64,000 nt of DNA from Streptomyces sp. NBC_01231 (GTDB lineage Bacteria; Actinomycetota; Actinomycetes; Streptomycetales; Streptomycetaceae): NCBI GenBank assembly GCA_035999765.1, contig CP108521.1, positions 8,618,001 through 8,682,000 on the forward strand. Reading direction: 5' to 3'. The notes below the pieces were generated by a model, which made no database searches, was not told where the DNA came from, and saw only the letters and a program-made list of their open reading frames with translations. Position 1 is the first letter of the stretch; each line of letters starts with the position of its first letter. Shown here one piece after another: positions 20,576-28,841 of the stretch. Position numbers and translations under genes: made by a program.

Positions 20576-22599
20576 GCGGGGACCTCCAGGGGGTCGAGCT
20601 TGTTCGCTTTCCGGATCTCGTCGACGATGCGGCCGATGATTCCGGTGATGTCGAAGTCCTTCGGGGTGAACACCGCGGCCACTCCGGCTGCCCGCAGTTG
20701 TTCGGCGTCACCATTCGGGATGATGCCACCGGCGATCACCGGAATGTCTGTGGCACCGGCCACACGCAGCCGTTCGAGCACGTCCGGGACCAGCTGGGCG
20801 TGCGAGCCGGAGAGGATCGACAGGCCCACCGCGTGCACGTCCTCGGCGAGGGCCGCGTCCACGATCTGCTCCGGCGTGAGGCGTATGCCCTGGTAGACCA
20901 CCTCGAAGCCGGCGTCGCGGGCCCGCACGGCGATCTGCTCGGCCCCGTTGGAGTGCCCGTCCAGGCCGGGTTTGCCGACCAGGAAGCGCAGCTTGCCGAC
21001 GCCCAGGTCCTTGGCCGTCGCGTCCACCTTTCGGCGCACCTCGGACAGGGCCGAGCCCTCTTCCGCGGGAACCGCCACGGGCGCCGACGAGACACCGGTC
21101 GGTGCCCGGAACTCGCCGAACACCTCCCGCAGCGCCCCGGTCCACTCACCGGTCGTGACGCCCGCGCGGGCGCACTCCAGGGTGGCCTCCATGAGGTTGT
21201 CGGTGCCCTTGGCGGCCTCCTTCAGCTTCTCCAGCGCCTTGCAGGGGCGCGGGTGGTTGAAGGGCGGCTGGTAGCGGGTGTCGCGCCAGTTCTGGAGCGA
21301 GGCGATGACCCGGGCCTCGACGGCCGGATCGACCGTCTGGATGGCCGTGTCGAGGTCGGCGGTCAGCGGATTGGGTTCGGTCGTCTCGAAGATGTTGACA
21401 CCGATGATCTTCTCCTGGCCCGACTCGATACGGCCCCGGCGCTCGGCGTGCGAGGAGACCAGCTGCGACTTGAGGTAGCCGGACTCCACGGCGGCCATCG
21501 CGCCGCCCATCTCCTGGATCCGCTCGATCTCCGTGAGCGACTCCTCGACCAGCTCGCCCACCTTGCCCTCGATGACCTTCGAGCCCTCGAAGATGTCGTC
21601 GTACTCCAGCAGATCGCTCTCGTGGGCGAGCACCTGCTGGATGCGCAGCGACCACTGCTGGTCCCAGGGCCGGGGCAGACCCAGCGCCTCGTTCCAGGCG
21701 GGGAGCTGGACGGCACGCGCGCGGGCGTCCTTCGACAGGGTCACCGCGAGCATCTCCAGCACGATCCGCTGGACGTTGTTCTCCGGCTGCGCCTCGGTCA
21801 GGCCGAGCGAGTTGACCTGGACGCCGTAGCGGAAGCGCCGGTGCTTGGGGTCCTCGATGCCGTACCGCTCACGGGTGATCTTGTCCCAGATGCGGCCGAA
21901 GGCGCGCATCTTGCACATCTCCTCGACGAAGCGGACTCCCGCGTTCACGAAGAAGGAGATACGGCCGACCACGTCGCCCATGCGCTCCTGCGGCACCTGG
22001 CCGCCGTCCCGGACGGCGTCCAGCACCGCGATCGCCGTGGACATCGCGTACGCGATCTCCTGGACCGGAGTGGCGCCCGCCTCCTGCAGGTGGTAGCTGC
22101 AGATGTTGATCGGGTTCCACTTCGGGAGGTGGGAGACCGTGTACGCGATCATGTCCGTCGTCAGCCGGAGCGAGGGCCCCGGCGGGAACACATGCGTGCC
22201 CCGGGACAGGTACTCCTTGACGATGTCGTTCTGGGTCGTGCCCTGGAGCTTGGTGACGTCCGCGCCGTGCTCCTCGGCGACGACCTGGTAGAGCGCCAGC
22301 AGCCACATGGCGGTGGCGTTGATCGTCATCGAGGTGTTCATCTGCTCCAGGGGGATGTCCTGGAACAGTCGGCGCATGTCACCGACGTGCGCGATCGGCA
22401 CGCCGACCCGGCCCACCTCCCCGCGGGCGAGGATGTGGTCGGAGTCGTAGCCGGTCTGCGTCGGCAGGTCGAACGCGACCGACAGGCCGGTCTGGCCCTT
22501 GGCGAGATTGCGCCGGTACAGCTCGTTGGACGCCTCGGCCGTGGAGTGACCGGCATAGGTCCGCATGAGCCACGGCCGGTCCTTCTGGCGCTCAGTCAT
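20572..22599 (-). CDS. meaA: B12-dependent ethylmalonyl-CoA mutase (MeaA type)
   Basis: 675 residues from ATG 22599, with GGAGG at 8 bases; an upstream in-frame start overlapping ccr is unlikely. The N-terminal barrel is acyl-CoA mutase-like (SVAFDLPTQTGYDSDH, WNPINICSYHLQEAGA). The C-terminal 130 residues bind cobalamin, with the lower-ligand His in GLDGHSNGAEQ, then SILSGSHAQLV and VIAGGIIPNGD. Both domains are on one chain, unlike two-subunit methylmalonyl-CoA mutases. Placement directly after ccr identifies it as ethylmalonyl-CoA mutase, producing methylsuccinyl-CoA. Confidence 0.93.
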   Translation of the reverse strand: MTERQKDRPWLMRTYAGHSTAEASNELYRRNLAKGQTGLSVAFDLPTQTGYDSDHILARGEVGRVGVPIAHVGDMRRLFQDIPLEQMNTSMTINATAMWLLALYQVVAEEHGADVTKLQGTTQNDIVKEYLSRGTHVFPPGPSLRLTTDMIAYTVSHLPKWNPINICSYHLQEAGATPVQEIAYAMSTAIAVLDAVRDGGQVPQERMGDVVGRISFFVNAGVRFVEEMCKMRAFGRIWDKITRERYGIEDPKHRRFRYGVQVNSLGLTEAQPENNVQRIVLEMLAVTLSKDARARAVQLPAWNEALGLPRPWDQQWSLRIQQVLAHESDLLEYDDIFEGSKVIEGKVGELVEESLTEIERIQEMGGAMAAVESGYLKSQLVSSHAERRGRIESGQEKIIGVNIFETTEPNPLTADLDTAIQTVDPAVEARVIASLQNWRDTRYQPPFNHPRPCKALEKLKEAAKGTDNLMEATLECARAGVTTGEWTGALREVFGEFRAPTGVSSAPVAVPAEEGSALSEVRRKVDATAKDLGVGKLRFLVGKPGLDGHSNGAEQIAVRARDAGFEVVYQGIRLTPEQIVDAALAEDVHAVGLSILSGSHAQLVPDVLERLRVAGATDIPVIAGGIIPNGDAEQLRAAGVAAVFTPKDFDITGIIGRIVDEIRKANKLDPLEVPA

Positions 22600-22618
22600 C
22601 GGTGAACCTCCGCTTTCC

Positions 22619-23962
22619 TCAGATGTTCCGGAAGCGGTTGATGGCGTCGACGTGCTGGGCACGCTTCTCCGCGTCGCGCACGCCCAGGCCCTCCTCGGGC
22701 GCCAGGCACAGGACGCCGACCTTGCCCTGGTGGAGGTTGCGGTGCACGTCGTAGGCGGCCTGGCCGGTGTCCTCCAGGGAGTACACCTTCGACAGGGTGG
22801 GGTGGATCTTGCCCTTCGCGATCAGCCGGTTGGCCTCCCAGGCCTCGCGGTAGTTGGCGAAGTGCGAGCCGATGATCCGCTTCAGGGACATCCACAGGTA
22901 GCGGTTGTCGTACTCGTGCATGTACCCAGAGGTCGAGGCGCAGGTGGTGATGGTGCCGCCCTTGCGGGTGACGTAGACGGAGGCACCGAAGGTCTCGCGG
23001 CCGGGGTGCTCGAAGACGATGTCGATGTCCTCGCCTCCGGTGAATTCGCGGATGCGCTTCCCGAAGCGCTTCCACTCCTTCGGGTCCTGGGTGTGCTCGT
23101 CCTTCCAGAACTTGTAGTCCTCGGCGTTGCGGTCGATGATCGCCTCGGCGCCCATCCTGCGGCAGATGTCGGCCTTCTGCTCGCTGGAGACGACACAGAT
23201 CGGGTTGGCGCCGCCGGCCAGCGCGAACTGGGTGGCGTAGGAGCCGAGCCCGCCGCTGGCGCCCCAGATGAGGACGTTGTCGCCCTGCTTCATGCCGGCG
23301 CCGTTGCGGGAGACCAGCTGCCGGTAGGCGGTGGAGTTGACCAGGCCCGGGGCGGCGGCCTCCTCCCACGACAGGTGGTCGGGCTTGGGCATCAGCTGGT
23401 TGGACTTGACGAGCGCGACCTCGGCGAGGCCGCCGAAGTTGGTCTCGAAGCCCCAGATGCGCTGCTCGGGGTCGAGCATGGTGTCGTTGTGGCCGTCGCT
23501 GGATTCCAGCTCGACGGAGAGACAGTGCGCGACGACCTGGTCACCGGGCCGCCAGGCGTTGACGCCGGGGCCGGTGCGCAGGACGACGCCCGCGAGGTCG
23601 GAGCCGATGATGTGGTACGGCAGGTCGTGGCGCTTGGTGAGCTCGGAGACCTTGCCGTAGCGCTCCAGGAACCCGAAGGTCGACAGCGGCTCGAAGATCG
23701 AGGTCCACACGGAGTTGTAGTTGACCGAGGAGGCCATCACGGCCACCAGGGCCTCACCCGGGCCCAGCTCGGGCAGCGGCACCTCGTCCAGGTGCAGCGA
23801 CTTGCGCGGGTCCTTCTCGCGGGTCTGCATGCCCGCGAACATCTCCGTCTCGTCCTTGTGCACGGTGATCGCGCGGTACGACTCGGGGAGCGGCAGAGCG
23901 GCGAAGTCGTCCGGCGTCGAGTCCGGCGACTGGATCGCGTCCAGGATGTCCTTAACGGTCAC
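22619..23962 (-). CDS. ccr: Crotonyl-CoA carboxylase/reductase
   Basis: 447 residues, the length typical of the family, in the medium-chain dehydrogenase superfamily. It has the NADPH-binding LIWGASGGLGSYATQFA, the SVNYNSVW segment with Asn81, and WGFETNFGG (Phe172, Glu173) and SHFANYR (His367). The last three match the residues known to hold CO2. It reductively carboxylates crotonyl-CoA to ethylmalonyl-CoA, which supplies both the acetyl-CoA assimilation pathway and polyketide extender units. It heads a five-gene operon; a palindromic candidate operator lies 234 bp upstream. Confidence 0.96.
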   Translation of the reverse strand: MTVKDILDAIQSPDSTPDDFAALPLPESYRAITVHKDETEMFAGMQTREKDPRKSLHLDEVPLPELGPGEALVAVMASSVNYNSVWTSIFEPLSTFGFLERYGKVSELTKRHDLPYHIIGSDLAGVVLRTGPGVNAWRPGDQVVAHCLSVELESSDGHNDTMLDPEQRIWGFETNFGGLAEVALVKSNQLMPKPDHLSWEEAAAPGLVNSTAYRQLVSRNGAGMKQGDNVLIWGASGGLGSYATQFALAGGANPICVVSSEQKADICRRMGAEAIIDRNAEDYKFWKDEHTQDPKEWKRFGKRIREFTGGEDIDIVFEHPGRETFGASVYVTRKGGTITTCASTSGYMHEYDNRYLWMSLKRIIGSHFANYREAWEANRLIAKGKIHPTLSKVYSLEDTGQAAYDVHRNLHQGKVGVLCLAPEEGLGVRDAEKRAQHVDAINRFRNI

Positions 23963-24195
23963 GGTGTTGCCTCCGGCGAATGGCGTCCTGAGGGAAGACG
24001 CTGAGGGTTACGTCGGTGCTGCTGAGGGTTGGTTGAGACGTGCCGTCGGTTCGGCGGATGGTGCAGTTCGGCAGCGCGTGGTGGCGCGGGAGGTTGCCTG
24101 TGACGCAGGCGTCCGGGCGGGCAGACCTAGGTTTGCTGGGACAGCCGACGTACGAATGGTCTCTGCACGCCGGCCGCCCGGACAACTTCAAGGTA

Positions 24196-24210
24196 TGACA
24201 CCGCGTGTCA
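24196..24210. promoter_or_regulatory. TGACAC-CGC-GTGTCA palindrome, candidate operator
   Basis: Perfect 6-bp arms around CGC, upstream of ccr. The neighbouring TetR-family protein is an obvious candidate to bind it, since TetR operators are usually 14-20-bp palindromes. This is inferred from position only. Confidence 0.55.
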
Positions 24211-24329
24211 CCTCGCAAGGCACTGAGTGCCAGAACTTGCCCTCACATGAAATCTTTACGTAACAAATGAGCGATGATCGATCGAACGGCCCGTGAAAGG
24301 CGCCTGAAAAGCGCCCCTGACATGGCAAA

Positions 24330-24353
24330 ACGGCCACCCCGGAGGGTGGCCGT
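24330..24353 (-). terminator. Rho-independent terminator of the tetR gene
   Basis: A perfect 10-bp ACGGCCACCC/GGGTGGCCGT stem with a four-base loop. On the minus strand it is followed by TTTT, giving a proper U-run, which is unusual in this window. It lies 41 bases after the tetR stop. Confidence 0.85.
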
Positions 24354-24393
24354 GATCACAGCGGTACAGCGTCTCTCAGCGGTGCAGCCGGAC

Positions 24394-25203
24394 TCAGCGG
24401 TCCCTGAGTGCCTCCTCGATGGTCCGCATCACCTGGTCGAGCGGGGCGTCCGTGCGGGCGACCGTCACCAGCACCTCACCGTGGGTGGAGACCGTCGCCG
24501 CGGTGGGCTTGGCGGGCGTGCTGCGCCCGGCCCCGATGCCGGACCCGAACGTCTTCCGTACGATCGCGAAGGCGTGGTCCAGCTGTGCCTCGACGTCCCC
24601 CTGTCCGCCGGCCCGCAGCCAGCGCCGCAGCACGTGGTTGTGGGCGGTGACCACGGCGGACGCGGCGACCTCCGCCAGCAGCGGGTCGTCGTTGGCGTCG
24701 TCGTCGTGCGCGTGCTCGTCGAAGTGGCCGAGGAGGTAGCGGGTGAAGAGCCGCTCGTAGCGGGCCACCGACGCGATCTCCGCCTCGCGCAGGGTGGGCA
24801 CCTCGCGCGTGAGTGTGTACCGGGCGACCGAGATCTCCGGCCGGGCCGCGTACATCCGCATGACCTCCTTGATGCCGCGGCACACCGTGTCGAGCGGGTG
24901 CTCGTGCGCGGGGGCGGCGTTGAGGACGGCCTCGGCCCGGATCAACGTGTCGTCGTGGTCCGGGAAGATCGCCTCTTCCTTGGAGCGGAAGTGACGGAAG
25001 AACGTGCGGCGGGCCACCCCGGCCGCGGCCGCGATCTCGTCGACGGTGGTCGCCTCGTACCCCTTGGTCGCGAACAACTCCATCGCTGCGGCCGCCAGCT
25101 CCCGGCGCATCTTGAGCCGCTGGGCGGCGGCGCGGCTGCCGGCGGCGCTCTCCGGTGCGTCGGGCGTGGCTGGGGTACGTGCGGACTTGGCGGGCTGGGA
25201 CAT
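24394..25203 (-). CDS. TetR-family transcriptional regulator
   Basis: 269 residues from ATG 25203. A 66-residue N-terminal extension is open but low-complexity (Asp/Ser/Pro/Gly) and not conserved in character. The helix-turn-helix is at about residues 45-80 (FATKGYEATTVDEIAAAA, GVARRTFFRHFRSKEEAIF). The ligand domain follows, with an Asp-rich loop (HAHDDDANDDP) and a tail containing VARTDAPLDQVMRTIEEAL. It sits between the 3-hydroxyacyl-CoA dehydrogenase and the ccr operon on the same strand, so it probably controls one or both in response to an acyl-CoA. Confidence 0.88.
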   Translation of the reverse strand: MSQPAKSARTPATPDAPESAAGSRAAAQRLKMRRELAAAAMELFATKGYEATTVDEIAAAAGVARRTFFRHFRSKEEAIFPDHDDTLIRAEAVLNAAPAHEHPLDTVCRGIKEVMRMYAARPEISVARYTLTREVPTLREAEIASVARYERLFTRYLLGHFDEHAHDDDANDDPLLAEVAASAVVTAHNHVLRRWLRAGGQGDVEAQLDHAFAIVRKTFGSGIGAGRSTPAKPTAATVSTHGEVLVTVARTDAPLDQVMRTIEEALRDR

Positions 25204-25387
25204 GACCCGAACGTACTGCATGTGCGCAGCCTGCTGCGCCTGTCCGGGGGTCCCCCCGCCCCGGGCGGGCGGGGGAGTGCCGGGCCACGCGGGCGGGGCA
25301 GGGCTGCCGGGGTCCAGCAGCCCGCCCCAGTCCGTGTCCGTGGACCTGTCCGAGTCCGTATCCGTTCCGAACCGGTCGCCCGGCCGG

Positions 25388-27193
25388 TCAGCGGCGGGCA
25401 TATTCGCGGAAGCCCCGGCCCGTCTTGCGGCCGAGGCAGCCCGCGGCCACCAGGTGCTCCAGGAGCGGCGCCGGAGCCAGGCCCGGGTCGCGGAACTCGC
25501 GGTGCAGGACCTTCTCGATGGCCAGGGAGACGTCGAGCCCGACGACGTCCAGGAGCTCGAACGGGCCCATGGGGTAGCCGCCGCCCAGCTTCATCGCCGC
25601 GTCGATGTCGTCGAGGGACGCGTAGTGTTCCTGCACCATCTTGATCGCGTTGTTGAGGTACGGGAACAGCAGGGCGTTCACGATGAAGCCCGCACGGTCC
25701 CCACAGTCGACCGCGTGCTTCTTGATCCTGACGCAGACCTCGCGAACCGTCGAGTGGACGTCGTCGGCCGTCAGCACCGTACGGACCACCTCGACCAGCT
25801 TCATCGCCGGTGCCGGGTTGAAGAAGTGCATGCCGATCACGTCCTGCGGACGCGAGGTCGCGCGGGCGCAGGCGACGACCGGCAGCGAGGACGTCGTCGT
25901 GGCCAGCACCGCGCCCGGTTTGCAGACCTTGTCCAGGGTCGCGAACAACTGCCGCTTGATCTCCAGGTCCTCGGCGACGGCCTCCACGGCCAGATCGACG
26001 TCCGCGAACGCGTCGTACGAGCCGGCCGCGGTGATCCGGTCCAGGGTCTGCGCGGCGGCCTCCGTGGTCAGCCGGCCCTTGTCGACGGAGCGTGCGAGCG
26101 ACTTGCCGATCCGGGCCTTGGCGGTCTGCGCCTTCTGCTCGCTGCGGGCCGCGAGCACGACCTCGTAACCCGCCTTGGCGAACACCTCGGCGATACCGGA
26201 CGCCATCGTGCCGGAGCCCGCGACGCCGACGGAGCGGACCGTACGGCTGGGAGCGTCGAGGCTGCCGGACAGCGGTGTCAGGGCGTCCGGCACCACCGTC
26301 TCGCTGCCGGGAGCCTCGTACGTGTAGAAACCGCGGCCCGACTTGCGGCCGGTCAGGCCCGCCTCGCTGAGCTGCTTGAGGATCGGGGCGGGGGCGTGCA
26401 GGCGGTCATGGGACTCGGCGTACATGGCCTCCAGAACCGTGCGCGCGGTGTCGACGCCGATCAGGTCGAGCAGGGCGAGCGGGCCCATGGGCAGCCCGCA
26501 GCCGAGCCGCATCGCGGCGTCGATGTCCTCCCGGGAGGCGTACTTCGCCTCGTACATCGCGGCGGCCTGGTTGAGATAGCCGAACAGCAGCCCGTCGGCG
26601 ACGAACCCGGGCCGGTCGCCGACCGCGACCGGTTCCTTGCCGAGTTCCAGCGCCAGGTCGGTGACCGCGGCGACGGCCTGGGGCGCGGTGAGCACCGACG
26701 AGACGACCTCGACCAGCTTCATCGCCGGCGCCGGGTTGAAGAAGTGCAGGCCCAGCACGCGCTCCGGGCGGGCCGAGTCGGCGGCGAGCCGGGTGACGGA
26801 CAGGGCGTTGGTGCCGGTCGCGAGAATCGTCTCGGGCCGCACGATCTGGTCGAGCTCACGGAAGACCTGGTGCTTGATCTCGTACGACTCCGGGACCACC
26901 TCGATGACCAGGTCGGCGTCGGCCGCCGCACGCAGATCGGTGGACGTACGGACCCGGCCGAGCGCGTCGGCGCGCTCCTGCTCGGTCAGCCGGCCGCGCT
27001 CCACGGCACGGGCGGTCGCGTTCTCCAGGCCGGCGACGGCCTTGGCGGTCGCCGCCTCGCTGAGGTCGATGCCGACGACGTCGCGGCCGGCCTTGGCCAG
27101 GACCTCGGCGATGCCGGTGCCCATGGTGCCGAGACCGATCACGGCGACGGTCTTCAACGGGGACAGAGGGGTGTCGGACAGGGGAGTGGCCAT
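25388..27193 (-). CDS. Duplicated 3-hydroxyacyl-CoA (3-hydroxybutyryl-CoA) dehydrogenase
   Basis: 601 residues from ATG 27193, after TGGAG. It contains two complete copies of a 285-residue short-chain 3-hydroxyacyl-CoA dehydrogenase. Copy one has VAVIGLGTMGTGIAEVLAKA and LHFFNPAPAMKLVEVV; copy two has VGVAGSGTMASGIAEVFAKA and MHFFNPAPAMKLVEVV. Both keep the NAD Rossmann glycines and the catalytic His, and both end in GRKxGRGFxxY. There is no enoyl-hydratase part. It interconverts acetoacetyl-CoA and 3-hydroxybutyryl-CoA, the step before crotonyl-CoA, the substrate of the nearby Ccr. The open frame upstream to 27454 has no start site and is not included. Confidence 0.92.
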   Translation of the reverse strand: MATPLSDTPLSPLKTVAVIGLGTMGTGIAEVLAKAGRDVVGIDLSEAATAKAVAGLENATARAVERGRLTEQERADALGRVRTSTDLRAAADADLVIEVVPESYEIKHQVFRELDQIVRPETILATGTNALSVTRLAADSARPERVLGLHFFNPAPAMKLVEVVSSVLTAPQAVAAVTDLALELGKEPVAVGDRPGFVADGLLFGYLNQAAAMYEAKYASREDIDAAMRLGCGLPMGPLALLDLIGVDTARTVLEAMYAESHDRLHAPAPILKQLSEAGLTGRKSGRGFYTYEAPGSETVVPDALTPLSGSLDAPSRTVRSVGVAGSGTMASGIAEVFAKAGYEVVLAARSEQKAQTAKARIGKSLARSVDKGRLTTEAAAQTLDRITAAGSYDAFADVDLAVEAVAEDLEIKRQLFATLDKVCKPGAVLATTTSSLPVVACARATSRPQDVIGMHFFNPAPAMKLVEVVRTVLTADDVHSTVREVCVRIKKHAVDCGDRAGFIVNALLFPYLNNAIKMVQEHYASLDDIDAAMKLGGGYPMGPFELLDVVGLDVSLAIEKVLHREFRDPGLAPAPLLEHLVAAGCLGRKTGRGFREYARR

Positions 27194-27587
27194 CGCGGAC
27201 TCCAGGAATGAGGGTGACGACTGGAAGCGAGCCCGGTGCGCCGGAGGAACGCGGCCGAAGCCGAAAACCACGGGCGCACCGGGTGCGGAGAAGGAGTGCG
27301 GGTGTTGCCGGGCTGCGAGCGCACACGCCCGGTGCCGTGCAGAGGGGCGTGCACACGCCCCACAACGGCGGAACCGACCGGCCCTGTCCCGGGGCCGAGT
27401 CGTACTCAGGTACGCGATGTACCGAACCGACTGCTCTCGGAGTGGCTGCGTCACCAGGCCACCACGAACAGATCTGCGAGTGGGTAACTCGCTCGTATGA
27501 GCTTAACTCGTGGGTAACGAGCGCGCCAGCCCCCGAGTTTGTGATGTGCGTCCCGGCCGCCGGGCGACGCCCCTAATCTCGGATCCC
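27194..27587. promoter_or_regulatory. 394-bp divergent promoter region
   Basis: Separates the dehydrogenase from the HEAT-repeat gene. It contains a GGTAC-gcgat-GTACC inverted repeat at 27409-27423 and the tandem operator-like pair at 27476-27521. No supported gene. Confidence 0.5.
27476..27521. promoter_or_regulatory. Tandem operator-like inverted repeats with identical GGGTA cores
   Basis: GCGAGT-GGGTA-ACTCGC (27476-27492) is followed by CTCGT-GGGTA-ACGAG (27507-27521). The two centres are 30 bp apart, close to three helical turns, so both sites face the same side of the DNA. They lie 67-112 bp upstream of the HEAT-repeat gene and about 285 bp upstream of the dehydrogenase. Confidence 0.6.
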
Positions 27588-28166
27588 ATGGACGAAGAGT
27601 TGCGATCACTCACGGAACGCTTACGGCAGGAGGCAGGGGCCTCGGCCGGGTTCGACCGACTGGCGGCGACCGAGGACCTCGACGACCTGGCAGACGTGCT
27701 CACCGCGCCCGGACAGCCGCTGTGGGCCAGGGAACTGGCCGCGCTCCGGCTCGGGTCGGCGGGCGACCGGCGGGCCTTCGAATCCCTCGTCCTGTTCCTC
27801 AACCACCGCGACCCGCCGCGCTGCGCCGCCGCCGCCCACGCCCTGGCCCGCCTCGGCGATCCCCGCACCGCCCGCGCGGCCGCCACCCTGGCCACCAACG
27901 AACTACGCGTCGCCTACGCCCTGCACCCGGTGCGCCTCCTGGTGGAACTGCGCGCCCCGGAGGCCGTGCCCGCGCTCATCACCACCCTGGAACGGCGGCT
28001 GCGCCCCCACGACCCGTACCGGCGGGTGGCACTCGCCTGCGTGGAGGGGCTCGGCACGCTCGGCGACACCCGGGCCAGGCCGGTCCTCAACGAGGCACTG
28101 GCCCACCCGGTACTCGCCGAGGCGGCCGTGCACGCGCTGGCCCGGATCCCCCGGCAGCGGCGGTGA
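27588..28166 (+). CDS. HEAT-repeat protein with a TTA (bldA-type) codon
   Basis: 192 residues from ATG 27588; the ribosome-binding site is poor. The sequence is a chain of paired helices (LWARELAALRLGSAGDRRAF, CAAAAHALARLGDPRTARAA, YRRVALACVEGLGTLGDTRA) typical of HEAT/PBS-lyase-type solenoids, a protein-binding scaffold without catalytic residues. Codon 12 (27621-27623) is TTA, the rare leucine codon read by bldA tRNA in Streptomyces, so translation probably rises only in development. Its last 80 bases overlap the convergent GNAT gene. Confidence 0.82.
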   Translation: MDEELRSLTERLRQEAGASAGFDRLAATEDLDDLADVLTAPGQPLWARELAALRLGSAGDRRAFESLVLFLNHRDPPRCAAAAHALARLGDPRTARAAATLATNELRVAYALHPVRLLVELRAPEAVPALITTLERRLRPHDPYRRVALACVEGLGTLGDTRARPVLNEALAHPVLAEAAVHALARIPRQRR

Positions 28167-28695
28167 GGCGTTGGTGCGCCGGCCGCTTCATGTACCGCAC
28201 CTCGGGCACGACCACGTCGTCGATCGCGAACGGCTCCTCGGTGCCGTCGGGCTGGAAACCCGCCCGTTCGTAGAAGCGCCGCGCGCGGGCGTTCTCCTTG
28301 AGGACCCAGAGGAGCACACGATCGTGTCCGGCGGCCAGGCAGCGGCGTAGCGACTCCTGGAGGAGGGCGTGTCCCACGCCGCCGCCGTACTGCTCGGGAT
28401 CCACGTAGATCGCGTACAACTCGGCATCCCTGGTCCGCACTTCGCCGTCGCGGTACGGCCCGTGACAGGCCCACCCGACGAGCTCGCCCGCCCGCTCGGC
28501 GACCAGGTTCACCACGCTGCTGTCAGCCTGGGTGAAGCGGGCGCGGTGCAGCTCGGCGTCCGCGCTCACGTCGAGGCCGTCGAGGTGCGACTGGGGCATC
28601 AGCCCGCGGTACGCGCTGCGCCAGCCACCGACGCGGATCTCCGCCACGCGTGCGCAGTCGGGGAGTGTCATGTCTCGTACCCGGATGACCGTCAC
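28087..28695 (-). CDS. GNAT-family N-acetyltransferase
   Basis: 202 residues from GTG 28695; ATG at codon 9 is possible but would delete the first strand (VIRVRDMTLPD). The acetyl-CoA pyrophosphate loop is in LYAIYVDPEQYGGGVGHALL, and NARARRFYERAGF is the usual C-terminal motif. After YMKRPAHQ the protein continues in a Pro/Arg/Gly-rich tail that is the antisense of the HEAT gene's last codons. Substrate unknown. Confidence 0.83.
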   Translation of the reverse strand: MTVIRVRDMTLPDCARVAEIRVGGWRSAYRGLMPQSHLDGLDVSADAELHRARFTQADSSVVNLVAERAGELVGWACHGPYRDGEVRTRDAELYAIYVDPEQYGGGVGHALLQESLRRCLAAGHDRVLLWVLKENARARRFYERAGFQPDGTEEPFAIDDVVVPEVRYMKRPAHQRLTAAAGGSGPARARPPRRVPGGPVPR

Positions 28696-28841
28696 CGGGG
28701 GATCGCCGCCCCCGCGTACCGGTCGGCGGGGGCGACTTGGACCGGGGCGGACATCCTCGTCAGCTCACTCATGCGTCCATGGTGGACCACGGGTCTGACG
28801 CCGCCCCGGCAGGTCGCCCCCGCCGGACCTTCAGGAGGTGC

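Larger units (their letters stand above)
23963..24393. promoter_or_regulatory. Promoter region of the ccr operon
   Basis: 431 bp between the starts of ccr and the end of the tetR gene, both leftward. No credible ORF. It contains the TGACAC-CGC-GTGTCA operator candidate and, at its right end, the tetR terminator. The AT-rich stretch around 24240-24290 is the most promoter-like sequence here. Confidence 0.55.

Noticed and set aside
25204..25401. N-terminal extension of the TetR regulator to ATG 25401
   Set aside because: No ribosome-binding site and low-complexity composition; ATG 25203 fits the family.
27194..27454. Upstream extension of the duplicated dehydrogenase
   Set aside because: Cys/Arg-rich translation unrelated to the family; ATG 27193 has TGGAG upstream and starts just before the Rossmann fold.
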